Numbered from the stretch's first letter, positions 36,501 to 51,500 are shown. The stretch: DNA of 64,000 nt from Leguminivora glycinivorella (GCF_023078275.1 NC_062991.1:5518001-5582000), one strand, 5' to 3'. A program made the numbers and translations. Notes: generated by a model not told the origin, from the letters alone.

Positions 36501-39500
36501 TCACTATTAATTAAGATAATTTTGTAAAATATACTTGTGTACTGGATGTATAAGTATTATCGATAACAATTTGTGCCGCTGTGGCCTTAGCTGTTAAGGT
36601 ACAATTGTATACTGTAAGTAAATAAATAAATAAATAAATAAAGTATTTTGAACAAAACATTATTAATTATCAAAATGTATGTAATCACTGACTAATCTAA
36701 ATATTTTAATTAGTCGTATCAAATAGATATGTAGAAGAACTTAGGCCGTTTTCACATTATCCGATCCGATATCGGATGTCGGAAGGATTTCAATAGAAAA
36801 AATCCAAGATGGCGCCCGTAATGTATGGGATATCGGTCCGACATCCGATATCGGATCGGATAATGTGAAAACGCACTAAGTGACCGGCCACACAAGAGCG
36901 TCGCGTGTCTCGGGGCGCGCAACGGGCGTCCGCGCCACGCCGCTTCAGTGTAATTCAAAAAACGCCTCCTCAGTACATTTTGTATAGGAAAGACGTAAGA
37001 CGCGCCCCAGGTGGCGTGGCGGCGGCGGGGCGCGCGCCGCGCCGCTTGGCGGCGCGCCTTACGTCCTTCCTATACAAAATGTACTGAGGAGACGCTTTTT
37101 GAATTACACTCAGGTGGCGTGGCGCGGACGCCCTTTGCGCGCCCCGAGACACGCGACGCATAAGTGGGAACGCTGCCTTAGGTATAGAACGGCAATATTG
37201 ATTAAGATATCGGGGAGGTCCCTAAACTTTATAGATGATCTTGTAGATTTAAATAAAATTCTAAAGGTAACCAAAACTTATTTGTTGCTTTGCTGAAATG
37301 ATTGAAAAGTACGCGAGTGTGTGTACATGTGTGTGTGTGTCATAAGGTCATTGTAAACAAGTTAAAAACTCCGCAAATTGTCAGTTGTATTGACAATTGT
37401 TGATGTTTAATTAAAGTGTTTCCGTACTTCAGTTGTTTCTTTATCTCAAAATATGTTAAAAATTGTATTTAAAAACTACAATTTTGCGTGACATTATAGG
37501 TATTATAAGTGTATGAATGACATACTTATAGCATAGACATAATAATACTAATCCTGATAACCCTAAATGCACCCCCATTCTTACCCCCCAATTTTTCGGG
37601 ATATTTTGGTATATTGTCACTTACACACTAGAAAAAGCCAAAAAAAAAAAGAATCGGTGTTAGGTATAATATTAATACCTAAGTTATTTGTTATACAAGG
37701 GGTCAAAGTTGTATTTTAACGCCGAGTGTGGAATTGAAAAACGAGCATGTGACAGGATCCTATAGTTAAACCACGAGCGAAGCGAGTGGTTCGAGAATAG
37801 AATCCTGAACTTGCGAGTTTTTTAACACACGAGAAGTAAAATACATTTGCACCCGAGTGTAACACAAAACTTTTCCCCTCATTATAGCGAGGAAACTACA
37901 ACGCAAAAAATGCGTTTATCACTGCTTCCAGTAGTTTCACAGGTGTAAATCATGTTTATTACTAAATTCACCTACTTTTATCAATTTTAAAGCAGTTAAT
38001 TTGACTTTATTCAAGGTCAAATTACTTTACCCACTAGTGGATAAAATGCGTTTTTACCCGCTGGTATTATAGGACAAACACGTGTTTCCGAGCTAGTGAG
38101 GGGAAAATAGTATTAAATCTTCCTCAAAAACGTTTGCAAACAGTGACAAGAAAAATAAACTGTCCAGCCGCTCTGTAAACACTAATGACAGCCGATGTAA
38201 TGAGCAAATGACATAAATGCAGGAAATGACAGTTTTTAAATCGCCTTGCCGCGTATTCGATTTTCATTGTGTGTTCGTGAAAATGGCGGATGACGGAAGT
38301 AATGTCGATGTTTTGGTCGATTGTTGAAGTGCGTTGCACTTAACAGTGAAATGTAATGGGAATTTGTGATTATACCTTTCATAATTGATGTGATGAAGCG
38401 CTGGTAGCCTATAGCGCCCCTAGCGGTAAGTACGTGCGACTTTCGTTCCGGAGGTCGCGGGTTCGAATTCGAACCCCGGCTCGCACCATGAGTTTTTCGG
38501 AATTTATGTGAGAAATGTCATTTGATATTTGCCAGTCGCTTTTCGGTGAAGGAAAACATCGTGAGGAAACCGTACTAATTCCAATAAGGTCTAGTTTACT
38601 CTTCGGGTTGGAAGGTCAGATGGCAGTCGCTTTCGTAAAAACTAGTGCCTACGCCAAATCTTGGGATTAGTTGTCAAAGCGGACCCCAGGCTCCCATGAG
38701 CCGTGGCAAATGCCGGGATAACGCAAGAGGAGAAGGAATTGATGTGCTGAACTTTCAACCTGTAGGTCGTGGGTTCAAACCCCGGCATATGCCAATGAGT
38801 TTTTAGAGAGTTACCTATGAAATATCATTTGATATTTGCCAGTCGCTTTCCGATAAAGGAAAATATTGTGAGAAATCCGAACTTTCTGGACTAATCCCCT
38901 AATTATAGGCCCTAGTTGCCCTCTGGGTTGTATAAGATCTGGCTCCGTAGCCATTGGCATGTATGCGACGCGAAACGCCACCGAAACGCCGCAGAAATGT
39001 CGCGCCAATACGCAAGAGCGATAGAGATAGATAGCTACGAAAGAGATATTATCTTGAGCGTTTGTGTAAGTATTCGGCTTTCGGAAACTAACGCACTTAT
39101 TTTTAGACATAGGCATAGACATTCTTTATTGGTAATGAAAATTACAGGTCATAACTTTTACCTAAACTTTAACTTTTAACTTTTTAAAAATGTTAGTTAA
39201 AATATAAAGTGTTTTTGTCCCATTCTCACAAAAACTTAAGTCAACATGACTGAAAGAGACAAAACACTTTTTAACTACTTATCAATACCTAACTTTTTTT
39301 TATGAATAAGGGGTAAGTCATATTTATATTGTTGTCATGGAAACGTGATGCCATGATAACGTCACCCGTCATTTGGTGGTTTCTTCTATCTATGCTTACT
39401 CCTTTTTTTTTTGTTTTACAGAAAAAGGAGGAGAAATGGTGGACGACAATGATGCAGGTGGCAGTGCCGTTCTTCATCGCGGGCTGCGGCACCATCGGAG

Positions 39501-42500
39501 CTGGCATCGTGCTCGGACATGTCAGGGTATGTCATAGACTAATTTCTTTCTTAGTGTATGGCCTGAGTGGACGCGGGCGAGCGTGCGTCCTACATAGGGG
39601 TATTTGACTAAAAAATCTGGCCAAAATTATTTATGTTCATTTTTATAAGTAGTTCCATTGTGTCAATCCAAATATGCTATTTTAATTTATTTTTATTTTT
39701 TCTTATTTGTATCGAGTAATGGCCAGCTTTTTTAGTGAAATACTCCTATGTGCGTCCCCTATGCAGCGTCGAGTCAGGACACTTGTATGAGCTTCAATTG
39801 TTTGACATGCACGCCCACAGAGAACCTCCTATAGAGTAGCAATATTGTATATTTTGTTCGCGATACGAGTCACCAGTGTTTGGGGTGCGAGGAGCGGGCG
39901 GGGAATGTGTTAAGCGCGCTGTGATTGGCCGTTTCAAGGACGGCGGGCAGTCGCGCCAGATGAAAAGGGACAGAAGTATGACTGTCCCTCTACTGACGCG
40001 TAAGTGGCCAATGTAAGTTGACCTATGCCGGCTCTGAATAAATTATAAATATGACTTATTTGTGGAATGTAATGCCGTCTGTTTTTAAATTTGAGCTTCT
40101 TGTTACCTTTCCACACCATTTCACACTACAGGTGGACATCTTTAAGGCATCAAAATACCCTTTTCCAATTTTTTAGTGCGAAAAACACGCGCTGCTTTCG
40201 GGTCTGTTACTTGGTCGATACTGATCGGGCACGGCGAGCGCTCGCGCTTATATCAGTGCAAATACTAGGAAGGCTGGCGACCGCGAGTCGTCTTGTAATG
40301 GATGTCTATAGGGGTTGGTCTGTGTGCACGCCGCACGCCCCACCCCGCTGCACGCTCAATGTGAGCGCGCACACAGGCCTCACGGCCCAGCCACGACATT
40401 GGTCTAAGCGCGACAGCGGTGAGCGGCAGCCATACGTGCGAATGAAAAGTCCCATCGCTGTGTCTCGCTCCAATGTATGGCCGCCGCTCACCGCTGTCGC
40501 GCTTAGACCAATGTCGTGGCTGAGCCGTTAGGTACCATAGAGGCATGGGTTGTGGTCGAAGATGTAAGACATACTAAATGCAAGCAACGCGCGGCGCGGC
40601 AAGCGACCACTACTGTTGTCCTTAAATTACATGAATTGACCTGTAGGATAAATTACATTAAAATAGAAATGTATAATTCGTTAACACAAAAATTACAATT
40701 ATAATATTAAACCTGAAAACATAGGTTTTGCTACCAAATTATGATAATTAATTTTAGACTGAACGCGGTTACTACAGAACGCCTACGGCATTAAATTAGC
40801 TATGTTAACTAATGCGAACAAGATCACAAGAATTAATACACACAACAGAAGTCAATCACGTGTTTTAACTTACATACCTTAAATAAATATTATATTTTTT
40901 TAACTTACCTTAAATTAAAAAAAAAACACATTAACAATTACTAATTTAAAGTTTGTTTTTTTTTCAGAATTGGGAAGTGTTTTTGAACGTCTCAGCCATT
41001 TTCGTTTTGGTGCCATCACTCTCTGGACTTAAAGGTATTTCAACTATTTGTCATTATAATTATTAGAAATTATGGTTTCGTCATACTGGGTGTTTCCTGT
41101 ATGATGAGAAAATAACTATTAAAACAAAGGGGGTATTCCTCAAACTAAAATATTTTTGTTCAGCAATTTTTTTAAATGATCAAGCGATATTTCGTATGAT
41201 CTTCCTTATATTTTGCTAACAAATTAAATATTAGCTTCAATGTACCCCATTATTGTAGTACCTAACTGCTTATATGTGTACCTCTCACGCTTTATTTTGC
41301 GACACAAACAACTGTAAAAGATGAAAAAATAAAAATATACAGTAGTGTTTTTTTATTTCCGTTAAATTCGAGAGTACGTTAGGCTCATTAGCAGAAGCTA
41401 ACTGGTATATATTTTTTTGTCATATTCGCTAAAAAAAATTTTTCTTGTAACTTCCTCTGACAGGAGACACTCGGTATAAATTACTGAGTTGTTGATAGAG
41501 TTTTGTTTACAACAGTGCGGCGACAACAATGATGTCCGATTTCAATATTTTCAAAGACAACACGTTCAAGGCCCTCATAATTGCTGCCTCGATAACAATG
41601 ACACAGCGTTGTTAGCCAAAGAATTTTCACTTATGTTCGGATTAGGGTTGGCGATGTCGGCATCTCCTGTCTGTTACCAGTATTAATGTTAAGTAAAATC
41701 GACCTGTTACGAACCGTTAAATTAACCTGTCGAATTTTTACATGTCATGTTCATACATTAAAGCTATATTTTATAAGTTTTTATAAATAAATAAAATAAA
41801 TATTGGGGGACACCTTACACAGATCAACTTAGCCCCAAACTAAGCATAGCTTGCACTATGGGTGTTAAGCGACGATATACATACTTAAATAGATAAATAC
41901 ATATTTATATACATAGAAAACATCCATGACTCAGGAACAAAAATATCTGTGCTCATCAGCTCATCACACAAATAAATAAGTTTAAGTTTCGTTTTGCGCG
42001 TAGACTATTGTATTACCTACTTTAATGTCTTTCAGACACTTAATTGGTTCCATATAAAACATTTTGATCTTCGGAAGAAACAAATTTATCAGCTAGTATT
42101 GCATTGAATATTTCATAGTTTTAGCTAAGAGACGTTGATCAGCCAGTTGCGTGAGGTTCGTAAGACAAGAAATTAGTTAATTCGTATGTCTTTGTACTAA
42201 AGAAAAAACTAGCGTATGCAATTTACTGCCCAAGAAAAATAGCCTGTTTGCAACCAACGTGGTATTAAATAAAATACACGGCCAATAATAATGTTTAATA
42301 TTTTCTTGCAATGTTCCTTCAACTGCAGTTCATACCTATTCCTATTTAATTTCCTGTAAATGAACCCCATGTGTACTAAACGCTATACAACAACTTTTTA
42401 AAGATATATCCATATCCAGCTACATCCTGCTTCTTACATTTTTATAATCCTTTTACAGTGTCTTCGCCGTTCTACTCTGTGTTTAAAAGTGCTCTTACGA

Positions 42501-45500
42501 TAAAAATCTGTCATTTGCCTGCCCAAGATCGCACGATAGGTAATTACGTCTAATTGCTCCATTGTTCGCGATGATGTGACGATCTTAACCCAAACATTAG
42601 TGGTTTGTTTTTGCTGATGGCTATCGAAGATGATCAAACGTAACTGATCTCTCTGATCGATTTTTCTGTAAACAATGATAACTTTAACCGCAAAATGGAA
42701 ATTTTATACTAAATGAATTTTCTTGCGGTTTTCATCTATAAATAGTATTTATTGAGGAATCACCATCTTGCTAGGCTTTGGTCCCGTTTAGTTACTTGGG
42801 GTTGACCTTCCCCGTCCTTTTCTTCCATTCTGCATGATTTTGTGAACGATCGGCGTATTTATAAACCGTTTTTTTTTGTTTTCCGATAATTTCGACACGC
42901 AGTTAAGTTCATAATCAGGAACCACCCATATTGCGTTTTGTCAAATTCGAAAAAAAAATCGATTTCATTCATATGTGATTAAATAAATTAATTAGTGTGA
43001 GAGGACCTTAATAATAACATCAAAGTTAGTGTCAACTGTCAAGCGTCTAACGGCACATGCCATAACAAGGAACTTAAACCTAAAGTTAGTAAGGTACATG
43101 TACAGCGGGACAAATGTCGACTGGGGGGGGCAGATGTAACTGGCCAACTTTTTCCATGTTTTACAATGTCTGCATTATGAAATAGAGTGTCTACCGGTTA
43201 TATATGGTAGGCGTGATCAGTGGATACATGTAGAACACAACATCACAGTGTAACAATGGAAAAAATGGATCAGTTACAATTGCCCACCAGTCGAGATTTG
43301 CCCCGCTGTACCTTTACCAAAACAAAACAGTCGAGACAAACAAAATGATAAAATTCGACACAATTACAAATAAACTACTATGTTTACAACTGACTTATCG
43401 CCATTTTCCGAGGAAAATTTTACAATTAGGTGTGTCTGTCTGTCACAATAATGAATCACGATATTTATTGTTATAGTCAATATCCGATTGCCAAAGGATT
43501 TCCCGTATTTGTCATTCTTTTGATAAAGACAAATGAAACTATCTCGTGACACATTAATTGAATCATCAGTAAAACTGGAATGTCTAGAGGTACTTCTGTA
43601 GTAGTCAGATAATGGACTACCTCTTTATGAAATCTGATATACATACCTACTCTCTTTGTTAGTATAACAGTAGGTACAAATATCAATCACTTTAGGTAGA
43701 TTTTTTCTTTTTCATACAAATAAGTCAAAAATAACAGATAAAAACACAATAGTTACTAACCGACATACGGAACTCTGTGAGCGCGATGTAGAACGTAGTA
43801 ACGCCATCTGTTAGAATATTGTGACTCCGCATAGGTAGTGATTGAGGTGATGTCCCGTAGCTTGGAATTTGTATTGGATGGTGATATCTATATAAATCCC
43901 CGCCCATAGCTGGGTAATTTTTTTGCTCGACGTTGAAACTTTTCTCCTTTGTTAGGGTTCCGTAGTCAACTAGGAACCCTTATAGTTTCGCCATGTCTGT
44001 CTGTCCGTCCGTCCGTCCGTCCGTCCGTCCGTCCGTCCGTCCGCGGATAATCTCAGTAACCGTTAGCACTAGAAAGCTGAAATTTGGTACCAATATGTAT
44101 ATCAATCACGCCGACAAAGTGCAAAAATAAAAAATGGGAAAAAATGTTTTATTAGGGTACCCCCCATACATGTAAAGTGGGGGCTGATTTTTTTTTTCAT
44201 TTGAACCCCAACGTGTGATATATTGTTGGATAGGTATTTGAAAATGAATAAGGGTTTACTAAGATCGTTTTTTGATAATATTAATATTTTCGGAAATAAT
44301 CGCTCCTAAAGGAAAAAAAGTGCGTCCCCCCCCTCTAACTTTTGAACCATATGTTCAAAAATATGAAAAAAATCACAAAAGTAGAACTTTATAAAGACTT
44401 TCTAGGAAAATTGTTTTGAACTTGATAGGTTCAGTAGTTTTTGAGAAAAATACGGAAAACTACGGAACCCTACACTGAGCGTGGCCCGACACGCTCTTGG
44501 CCGGTTTTTAATTTTTTTTTAAGTTTTTGCAATACGTAGATTTTTTGGTAATTCCCCGATGTACGCTGTTAACCTGAATTAGTCTGATAAGTGATAATAC
44601 ATGTATTGTGATAACCCTCAGATAGCTAATATCATAAGTATTAGGTACACAAACCATTTTACACTTCTTAAGTTTATCGTTTTAGGTATTCATGTTTTGT
44701 TATAATTTTAGTAGATTAGAAGGCGACTATGGGATATGGGTTAAATTGTGGCGTAGGCGAGAGGCTGGCAACCTGTCACTGCAATGTCACAGTTTCGTTT
44801 TCTTTCAACCCCTTATTTGCACTGAAGCTTTAGTAGTTTCATGTGTTCTGCCTACCCCTTGATGGGATGCAGGCGTGATTGTATGTATGTATGATTGTAT
44901 GTTTAGTAGATTGGTGTTAAAACAGCAGATTTTCTGATTGGACCAGGTTTTATTGACACACCTCAGCAAACGATACCTACAGTGAGGATACAAAACAAAT
45001 GAAAACAAGAGGGAACAGGCATCTTCTGGGCGAGCTCACTCCAACGTAGGCCACATCTTTGCCTTTGGCTAGTCTGTGGCCAAGAGTAAGCCCATTTATT
45101 AAAAAAAAAAGATTATAAATAGAGGCATATGGTAAACTCGCCCCATTCGGTGACACGCCTAATTCGGTGATACAAGCTTTGAAGCACTATTCCGAAAGAC
45201 GATTTTTGGTTGTTTCACCGAATTAGGCGTGTCACCGAACGAGGCGAGTCTACGCGCCTACAACGGGCGGTCTTATCGGTAAAGAGCGATCTCTACCAGA
45301 CAACCTTTCAACAATCATGACCTAGAAAGAGACCTAGCTGCGCTTACAAAGCGTAAGCTATTGTCACATTGGCTAGGGTTCCCAGTTTCAGACACCTAAT
45401 GATCCGACTGATAAGTTGCACTTGCCGATAATAATTTGAGGGTTCTGTACACATCGTATGCTGTTTATGCACTTATGATTGTTATGTCTATTTGAGTTTT

Positions 45501-48500
45501 TAGTAAACAATAATAGTGATAATAGAAATAAATAAATACTGGCTATTGAGTGTTGCTAGGGTCGATTGATATCCATATACTTATAATTACTAATATTATA
45601 AGTGGGAAAGTGTGAGTGTCTGTTTGTTTGTCCGTCTTTTACGGCAAAACGGAGCGGCGAATTGACGTGATTTTTTAAGTGCAGGTAGTTGATGGTATGG
45701 AGAGTGACATAGGCTACTTTTTGTACCTTTTCCAATCCCCACTTCTCTAAAATGGGGGGTGGAAGTTTGTATGGAGCTTTCCGCAATTTTCGATTTTTAC
45801 GCGAGCGAAGCCGCGGGCAAAGCTAGTAATTACATAACTGTAGTTATGTAGATTCTGGTAAATTTTAATTATTAGTGGGGGTTTGTTTAAAGTTACAAGT
45901 TTTGTTTGCATCAAATAATACTACTTTTTTTTAATTATAAATGGGCTTACTCTTGGCCACAGACTAGCCAAAGGCAAAGACGTGGCCTACGATGGAGTGA
46001 GCTCGCCCAGAAGATGCCTGTTTACTCTTGATTTGAAGGTTGCCGGGTTATATGAGCTCGGAAATATAGCCGCCGGCAAGGAATTCCACTCCTTGGCAGT
46101 GCGCATAAGAAAAGAAGAAGCAAAGCGCTTCGTTATTCGGATATTCGCTACAACGCAGAATATTCTAAGAATTTTTCCAATTTGATATTTCCGTCATTTA
46201 CCCACCTAAAGAAAAAGGTGACTAAATCTAACACAAATCAGCATATTTTATTTAATAATCTCATTTATTCCCTACTTGAAAATCTCATTTCAATGATTAT
46301 GTTTACTGCGCAACGGAACTTCATACATATTTATGAGTAGGTAAGTAGATTTAGCCTTAGAGGAAGCCACATAAAATGTAGGGGATGCCTGCTGGCCTAG
46401 AACTATCCAGTGTAGCATCTTGGATTATAGTTAGTATAAAACTATATTTTTTTCATTCGCATACTCGTAAAATAGTAATTGAAAAGGAGATTTTCGTATA
46501 ATTTCCTTACAATTGAAGTGAAATGTAGAGAATTACATACATACATACATACAATCACGCCTGTATCCCATAAAGGGGTAGGCAGAACACATGAAACTAC
46601 TAAAGCTTCAGTGCCACTCTTGGCAAATAAGGGGTTGAAAGAAAACGAAACTGTGACATTGCAGTGACAGGTTGCCAGCCTCTCGCCTACGCCACAATTT
46701 AACCCATATCCCATAGTCGCCTTCTACGACACCCACGGGAAGAAAGGGATGTAGAGAATTGATGTGAAGAATATCCGATCTACTCGTATATCGTATCTAG
46801 AGTCAGAAAGATAAGTCGACAACGATTTCGACAGCATGTGGGCTATTTGTATCGCTGAAGAGGATACGGTAGCGAAAATGCTAAAATGGAAAGGAGCCCC
46901 CCTTTCAACTTGTGAATTTTAGTTAAATATACAAGAGTTATTAACTAGATTTATCGAAAAAAAATTGTCCATTAAGAACAACTCAGTCAAAAAATATTTA
47001 AAAAAAATCTTTAAAATCGAGGTTCCGCTCTCGACTCTTTCCTCCTTCAAAACTTAATCAATCGGAACGAAATTTGAGAACCTGAATAACAATAAAATAA
47101 TCTATGTCGGACCGTTTAGCTTTTTTGGTTAATTGTTACCAATCTTGAGTATTACACCTTTTTTTTGCTCCACAATGAAAAAAGCCGTTTTTGAAATTTT
47201 TTGATTGGCTCTAGAGTCTTTAAAAAGCAGAATATCAAAAAAATCAAAACGGTCCGGCATAGATAAAAATAATAACAATCTGTGTTGAAAAAATCATTAC
47301 TGGAGAATTGACCCCTACTGTATCGTCTTAACTTCAAACTTGGGTAAATCCATTCTGCTATAAGCTGTTTTTTTTTTTGAATAAATACATCTAATCTAAG
47401 ACCATCTGTACCGTTCCGTTCCTAAAGAGATTTTATACTTGTAGTGCAATAAGGTGGTTTTCCTCTGTGATTCCATGAGAAATCTGTCCTTATTGCAGAT
47501 GGAGCATAAAAACATTTTAGGCATAAACATCTGAACACAATGGTTTGACCGGTTCTGCCCCGAATTATAATATTTTTCACACGATTTGCTGATTATCTTC
47601 TAAAAACATGACTTTTTACATTATTGTCGTGTTAGTTTTAATATTCGTCACGCGAACATGTATTTACATAGAAGGACAATGATCTGTGTTACCATGATTT
47701 AGACATAAGTATGGATAAATGTTTAAATTGTTACAAAAACCGTGAGAATCAATTGTCAGAAGCAAATCGAGAAAATTATAAAGCTCAGAACTTAGTCACA
47801 AATGGTCACAGAATTACAGGTTGCGCTACTTTTTTTTTAGGCAACAAACAGTCATACAAACATGAATGTGAAAATACATGTCATGATGTGTTAATAGACC
47901 TTGAGTGCCCTAACTTAAACATATTATATTCTTATCTAAAATATAAGATATTTTAGGAGCAGTTAGTGGGTTGTAGGTATTGTAGGCATTAAACTCAGAC
48001 ATACCTCTCGTACGTGCAAATAAGAATTAAATAAATTATTTACATAAGTTTATTTTTATTTTACATAAGTTTATACAATGCTGAAACCTGATTTTTAACT
48101 ATAAAATTATTATTTTTCAAACAGTTTCTAATTGTTTATTAATTTTACTTTAAGATAGTGATAATTTCTTTCTTAAAACTATTACATGTTTTAACTATAA
48201 AACTCCCGTGAGACTCATACATATTTAAAAATATTTTAAGCGGGTTACTCACGTATTAAATTACATGTTTACATGTTTTACATGTTTACATGATGATGTT
48301 TTATTACATGTTTTATTGGAAAAAAGATCAATATGAGACATATTTGTATTATAGTAATTGAGACAACGGTTGAAGTAAGAATTTGAACAAAATTTTACGT
48401 CAATTTATAAGTTATAATTATAACACCCCGTCGTTTGTGCGTCGGGGGTTAGAAAATCATAATTAAGACAGAGTTGGAATAACATGATCGTATGGTAATT

Positions 48501-51500
48501 GGCTAAAATTTGCAGTTTCATAAGCAAAAACATATTTAAAAAAAAATTAAAAACGAATTATCGCCCAATTCTAAGATTATTAGGTACAGGGACACATCTT
48601 TTTCAAGTAATAAAACTGGGCAAAATTAACCCATGGCCATGCTCGGATGTCGCTTGCCTGACGTATCGTATCCCGACATCAAAGACTCCGTATAGACGGA
48701 TAAAGTCTAAGAAAAAAGTACCTCAAAGCCATAGAGAAAAAGGTACGGTGGCCTAGATGGCGTTACACATTTGGGGAACGCTGGGCTAGATGGCGCTAAT
48801 ATTAAATTAATATTTGACATATCAAGCTGCCTGCCAAATTGTCAAAACTGAGGCTCAGCTTTAAGCTTGTATTGAGAGATGGCAGTCTGCGGACTGTGAT
48901 TACACATTTTACTTTGACAGTAACTCTCTATAATACTCAATCCTCTTTGCCCGACATAACTATGAGAATATTTGATTCCTACTTGATTTCTTAAATATTT
49001 ATAATCTTAAGGATTAACTAACCCAACTTTTTTTTCAGGCAACCTGGACATGTGTCTGGCGTCCCGTCTATCCACGCAGGCGAACCTCGGCAATATGACG
49101 TCAACGAAGGAAATTCTTTCCATGGTCGTCGGAAACGTATCGTTAGTGCAGGTAATTAGTCTGTTTGTACACAGAGTATAGTTAAGACTTCTTTTTAGAC
49201 CATGAGGTAGTAAAGCTGTTTAGGTCGAGAGAAAGGGACACAGCTATACCAGTTATATAGCTCCGTCCCTCTCTCTCAACCTAAAGTGAAAGGCTTTATT
49301 TAGTACTTCATTGTGTAACCCCCAGTGGCCCATTTGTGGCACAAGTAGTAGTCGCTGTCTAATTCAAATTTCAAAGTTACAAACTTTTATCTTTGAGAAA
49401 CAGACCACAGTAGTCCTGCTTCGATCGTTTAAAGCCGGAATTACTTTAAAATGTGGTGCGACACCACACGATGCGACGCGTGGTGTGCCGATCAAATTGT
49501 TTAATTTCGATTAGCAGATTCGCATTATGGGAACATTTTATAGTAATGTCTTAGTTGCCTCTTTGTACTTTGTAGATGTAGATATCATAGATTCATAGTA
49601 TACTTACCTATAAGTCTTTATAAATATTGTCTAAACATTTCGCTGTAACACTGTAAAATTAATCGATGGAATCAGGCGTTACTTTGCGGAAATCCATGTT
49701 AATCTAGAACATTCCTTTGCTAATCCGCAAATAGATAACATTCTAGTCAATCAGTTACTAGCGTATTTTATTTATTTATACATGCAATTAATTTTAAATC
49801 AAAACTATAAAACATATTTCTTGTAGGTCCAAGCAATAGTAGCAGCGACGGTGGTCGCCATCTTCGCCATCGTTGTCAACATTATCACTGACAAGACCTT
49901 CAACGGAGACTATGTACTTCTCCTGATCTCATCTGCAGTCTTCACAGCCACCACCACATGTTTCATCCTAGGTATGTAACATTTCAAACATGGCTAAGAA
50001 CACCTCTGACTAGTACCTATATAAATATATATTTTATACGATGAGTATTTGTTTATTTATTATTATATTATTATATATGTATATATTGGTGTATTAATGT
50101 AATTGTATATGTATATATTTGTTACCATGTGTATACAAAATTTGCATTTAATTCTTTTAGTGGTTGTACATTTTTGAATTCGTCACTCATCGTTAATTCG
50201 CTTCTACTCATTTCCTCAAAGGTTGACTGGAAGAGATCCCATTAAGGGATAAGTCCGCCTACATTGTATATTACTGACTCTGTAACTGTGTCTCTTTTGT
50301 TTCCTTTATGTACAATAAAGCTTATACATACATACATACTAATTCAGCTCAACCAAAAACGAACCGGTTCATCCGTTCGAAAGCTACGATGCCACAGACA
50401 GACACTCACACAAATAGACATGTGAAACTTATAACACTACGTCTTTTTTGCGTCGGGGGTTAAAAATTAGAACTCTATGTTAATTGTTTCCAAAGTTTAC
50501 TGAAACTAAAATTGTTAAAAACGCGTTTTGGTAGTCTTAAAGGGGGCAAAATTATTGGTAACGCTTAAATGTAAATAGCCCTAATAGCTGTCAGAGTGGG
50601 TGACATGTCATTTTTTTTTTATTTAACAAACAAGCGAATTGATCGCCTGATTCAAATCAATCACCGCCGCCCATGGAAATCTGCAACACCACAAGTGTTA
50701 TAATTTTTAGAAGTCACTCAATGATTATTCGCAACCCACGTATCATCTCTTACTTTGGAAAATACTCCAGGAGGGGTCAATTCTCCATACAAACGCTCTC
50801 GACTATTTCCTCCCTGGTTTTTGACGATAGAGCACTGTTTTTTTCAACACAGATTATTATTATTTTTATCTGTGTCGGACCGTTTTGATTTTTTGGATAT
50901 TCTTATTTTTAAAGGCTCTAGAGCCCATCAAAATTTTCCAAAAACGGCCTTATTGATTTTGGCGCAAAAAAAGGTGTGGTATTCAAAATTGGCAACATTT
51001 AGCCAAAAAAACTAAACGGTCTGACACAGATAATTTCATTGTTATTCAGATTCTCAATTTCGTTACGATTGATTAAGTTTTGAAGAAGGAAACAGTCGAG
51101 AGCGGAACCTCGATTATAAAGATTTTTTCGAAATATCTTTTAACTGAGTTGTTATGAATGGACATTTTTATTTTCGATAAATCTAGTTAATAAAGTATAT
51201 TTAACTAAAATTCCCAAATTGAAAGGGGGTCTCCTTTCCATTTTAGCATTTTCGCTCCTGTAGCGTCTTAAAAGCTCATATCTTTTGATTTCAGATTTCG
51301 TGCTAGTGATGGTGATCATCGGCTCCCATCGTTTTAAGGTGAACCCAGACAACGTGGCCACGCCGCTAGCGGCATCTATCGGCGACATCGTCAGCAACTC
51401 TGTCTTAGCTGTCACTGCGCAGTACATGTATGAACAGATACGTGAGTATATTTTGTAGCCAATCAGTAGCATATTTCTTGTGATAAATAATTTACCGTTT

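Larger units (their letters stand above)
3525..39421 (+). other. first coding intron, 35.9 kb, mostly mobile elements
   Basis: The intron runs from GTGAGT (3525) to TTTTACAG (39421). No host exon is recognised inside it. Nearly all larger structures are mobile elements listed separately. Long first introns are common sites for enhancers, but no regulatory motif can be supported from sequence alone. Confidence 0.75.
45010..46145. repeat. inverted pair of LINE fragments
   Basis: 45015-45104 (GGCATCTTCTGGGCGAGCTC, AGTCTGTGGCCAAGAGTAAGC) is the inverse of 45944-46020. The right copy goes on with CTCTTGATTTGAAGGTTGCC, AATATAGCCGCCGGCAAGG and AGAAGAAGCAAAGCGCTTCG, as in LINE 3' coding debris. The gap holds a GGCGAG fold-back (45135-45250), a LINE 3' fragment (45255-45520, reverse) and copy C of the GGGAAAG repeat. 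Confidence 0.65.

Noticed and set aside
36752..37296. Mirror-image frames on both strands reading RGAQRASAPRR and similar
   Set aside because: They arise because the GC-rich MITE at 36898-37159 is a palindrome; the same peptide reads from each arm.
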